From positions 104,836 through 168,835 of the forward strand of contig CANRFO010000005.1 in NCBI GenBank assembly GCA_947629925.1: a stretch of 64,000 nt of DNA, given 5' to 3'. Under the pieces are notes generated by a model. That model saw only the letters and a list, made by a program, of their open reading frames with translations, made no database searches and had not been told where the DNA came from. A program made the position numbers and the translations under genes. The DNA is from an uncultured Ruminiclostridium sp. Lineage in GTDB: Bacteria; Bacillota; Clostridia; Oscillospirales; Ruminococcaceae. This document shows positions 63,722 through 64,000 of this stretch, piece by piece (the stretch's first letter is position 1; each line of letters begins with the position of its first letter).

Positions 63722-64000
63722 TCAGTCGATTTTGCCGATGAAGCGGTAGTAAATCTCGATTTCCTGTTCCTTGCAGCCGTCTTCGTCTTCCGTCGCCTCA
63801 TGCACCAGAATCTTGTCAATCAGAGCGTTCAGCAGCTCGGCGGTCAGCTCCGTGGGGTGCGCGTACTGCCGGATCAGTGCCAGCCACTTCTCAGCGTCGC
63901 TCTCTGTTTGGCGCACCGCCTCGACCTCTGCGGTCAACGCTTCAATCTTCTCCGCCAGCTCGCCCTGCTCCGTCTGGTATTTTGCGGTCAGCATATTGAA
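63722..64000 (-). CDS. C-terminal end of a third large serine recombinase (runs off right edge)
   Basis: The last 92 codons of a frame entering from beyond the window. A coiled coil (YQTEQGELAEKIEALTAEVE) leads to AEKWLALIRQYAHPTELTAE and a C-terminal strand EIEIYYRFIGKID, matching the ends of copies 1 and 2 (INIYYNFVGFVEL, IDICFRFNVL). Base composition is clearly richer in G+C than the chromosome here, supporting transfer. Whether it still has a catalytic domain cannot be seen. Confidence 0.8.
   Translation of the reverse strand, partial: FNMLTAKYQTEQGELAEKIEALTAEVEAVRQTESDAEKWLALIRQYAHPTELTAELLNALIDKILVHEATEDEDGCKEQEIEIYYRFIGKID

Overview
The window looks like chromosomal DNA of a low-GC, anaerobic, spore-forming member of the Clostridia, most likely a gut Oscillospiraceae/Ruminococcaceae-type Firmicute. 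This is inferred from gene content and order, not from a marker tree. Conserved Bacillus/Clostridium blocks are present: mazG-hup-rqcP-yabP-yabQ-divIC, tepA-ylzJ-uppP-spoIIIE/ftsK, and yqfC-yqfD-phoH-ybeY-dgkA-era-recO-mutS2. Sporulation-associated genes (yabP, yabQ, yqfC, yqfD, a ylbJ-like gene, yunB, tepA) are spread through the window. Most promoters found are sigma-A type with 17-bp spacers.

Layout. 1-3.6 kb: a GH3 glycosidase cut by the left edge, divergent from the mazG/yab cluster. 3.6-4.5 kb: a reverse-strand protein that resembles a catalytically dead DRE-TIM enzyme. 4.6-10.7 kb: the tepA-to-DUF3006 operon (quality-control protease-like protein, undecaprenyl-PP phosphatase, DNA translocase, secreted ComEC-like hydrolase). 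10.7-15.9 kb (reverse): an aromatic amino acid operon aroF-aroB-aroA-aroC-DUF4364. Its 240-nt leader encodes a 34-residue Phe/Tyr-rich peptide followed by an intrinsic terminator, with four mutually complementary segments as in classical ribosome-mediated attenuation. 16.0-17.4 kb: tRNA-Leu(CAG), then a small degraded patch with a frameshifted GNAT acetyltransferase behind its own leader-peptide attenuator and an orphan polymorphic-toxin C-terminus with a candidate immunity gene.

17.4-22.2 kb (reverse): murD and murL, the L-Glu ligation plus epimerisation route to D-glutamate in peptidoglycan, then a sugar-mutarotase-like protein and tmcAL. 22.3-27.8 kb: ackA, a thioesterase, citrate synthase, a frameshifted YcaQ-like protein and a radical SAM protein that appears to start at CTG. 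27.8-31 kb (reverse): a LacI-type-sensor diguanylate cyclase and a YlbJ-like membrane protein. 31-38.6 kb: the yqfC-mutS2 operon. 38.7-51.1 kb (reverse): a surface protein, a tyrosine recombinase, a CotH-family surface protein, ligA, yunB, an M18 aminopeptidase, a lytic transglycosylase, coaE, tsaC, prfA and a DUF951 gene. 51.3-56 kb: an S1-domain protein, rarA, prs and glyA. 56.2-61 kb: a xylose operon xylA-xylB-tal with a palindromic operator, divergent from phosphofructokinase. 61.1-64 kb: three tandem large serine recombinases; the two that can be examined have lost the catalytic N-terminal domain, and the third runs off the window.

How it fits together. Xylose taken from plant polymers (GH3, xylAB) enters the pentose phosphate pathway and glycolysis (tal, pfk), with acetate formation by ackA. 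Prs, the aro operon and glyA feed biosynthesis. The most notable regulatory object is the aro leader. Functions are read from motifs and gene order only; no database search was possible.
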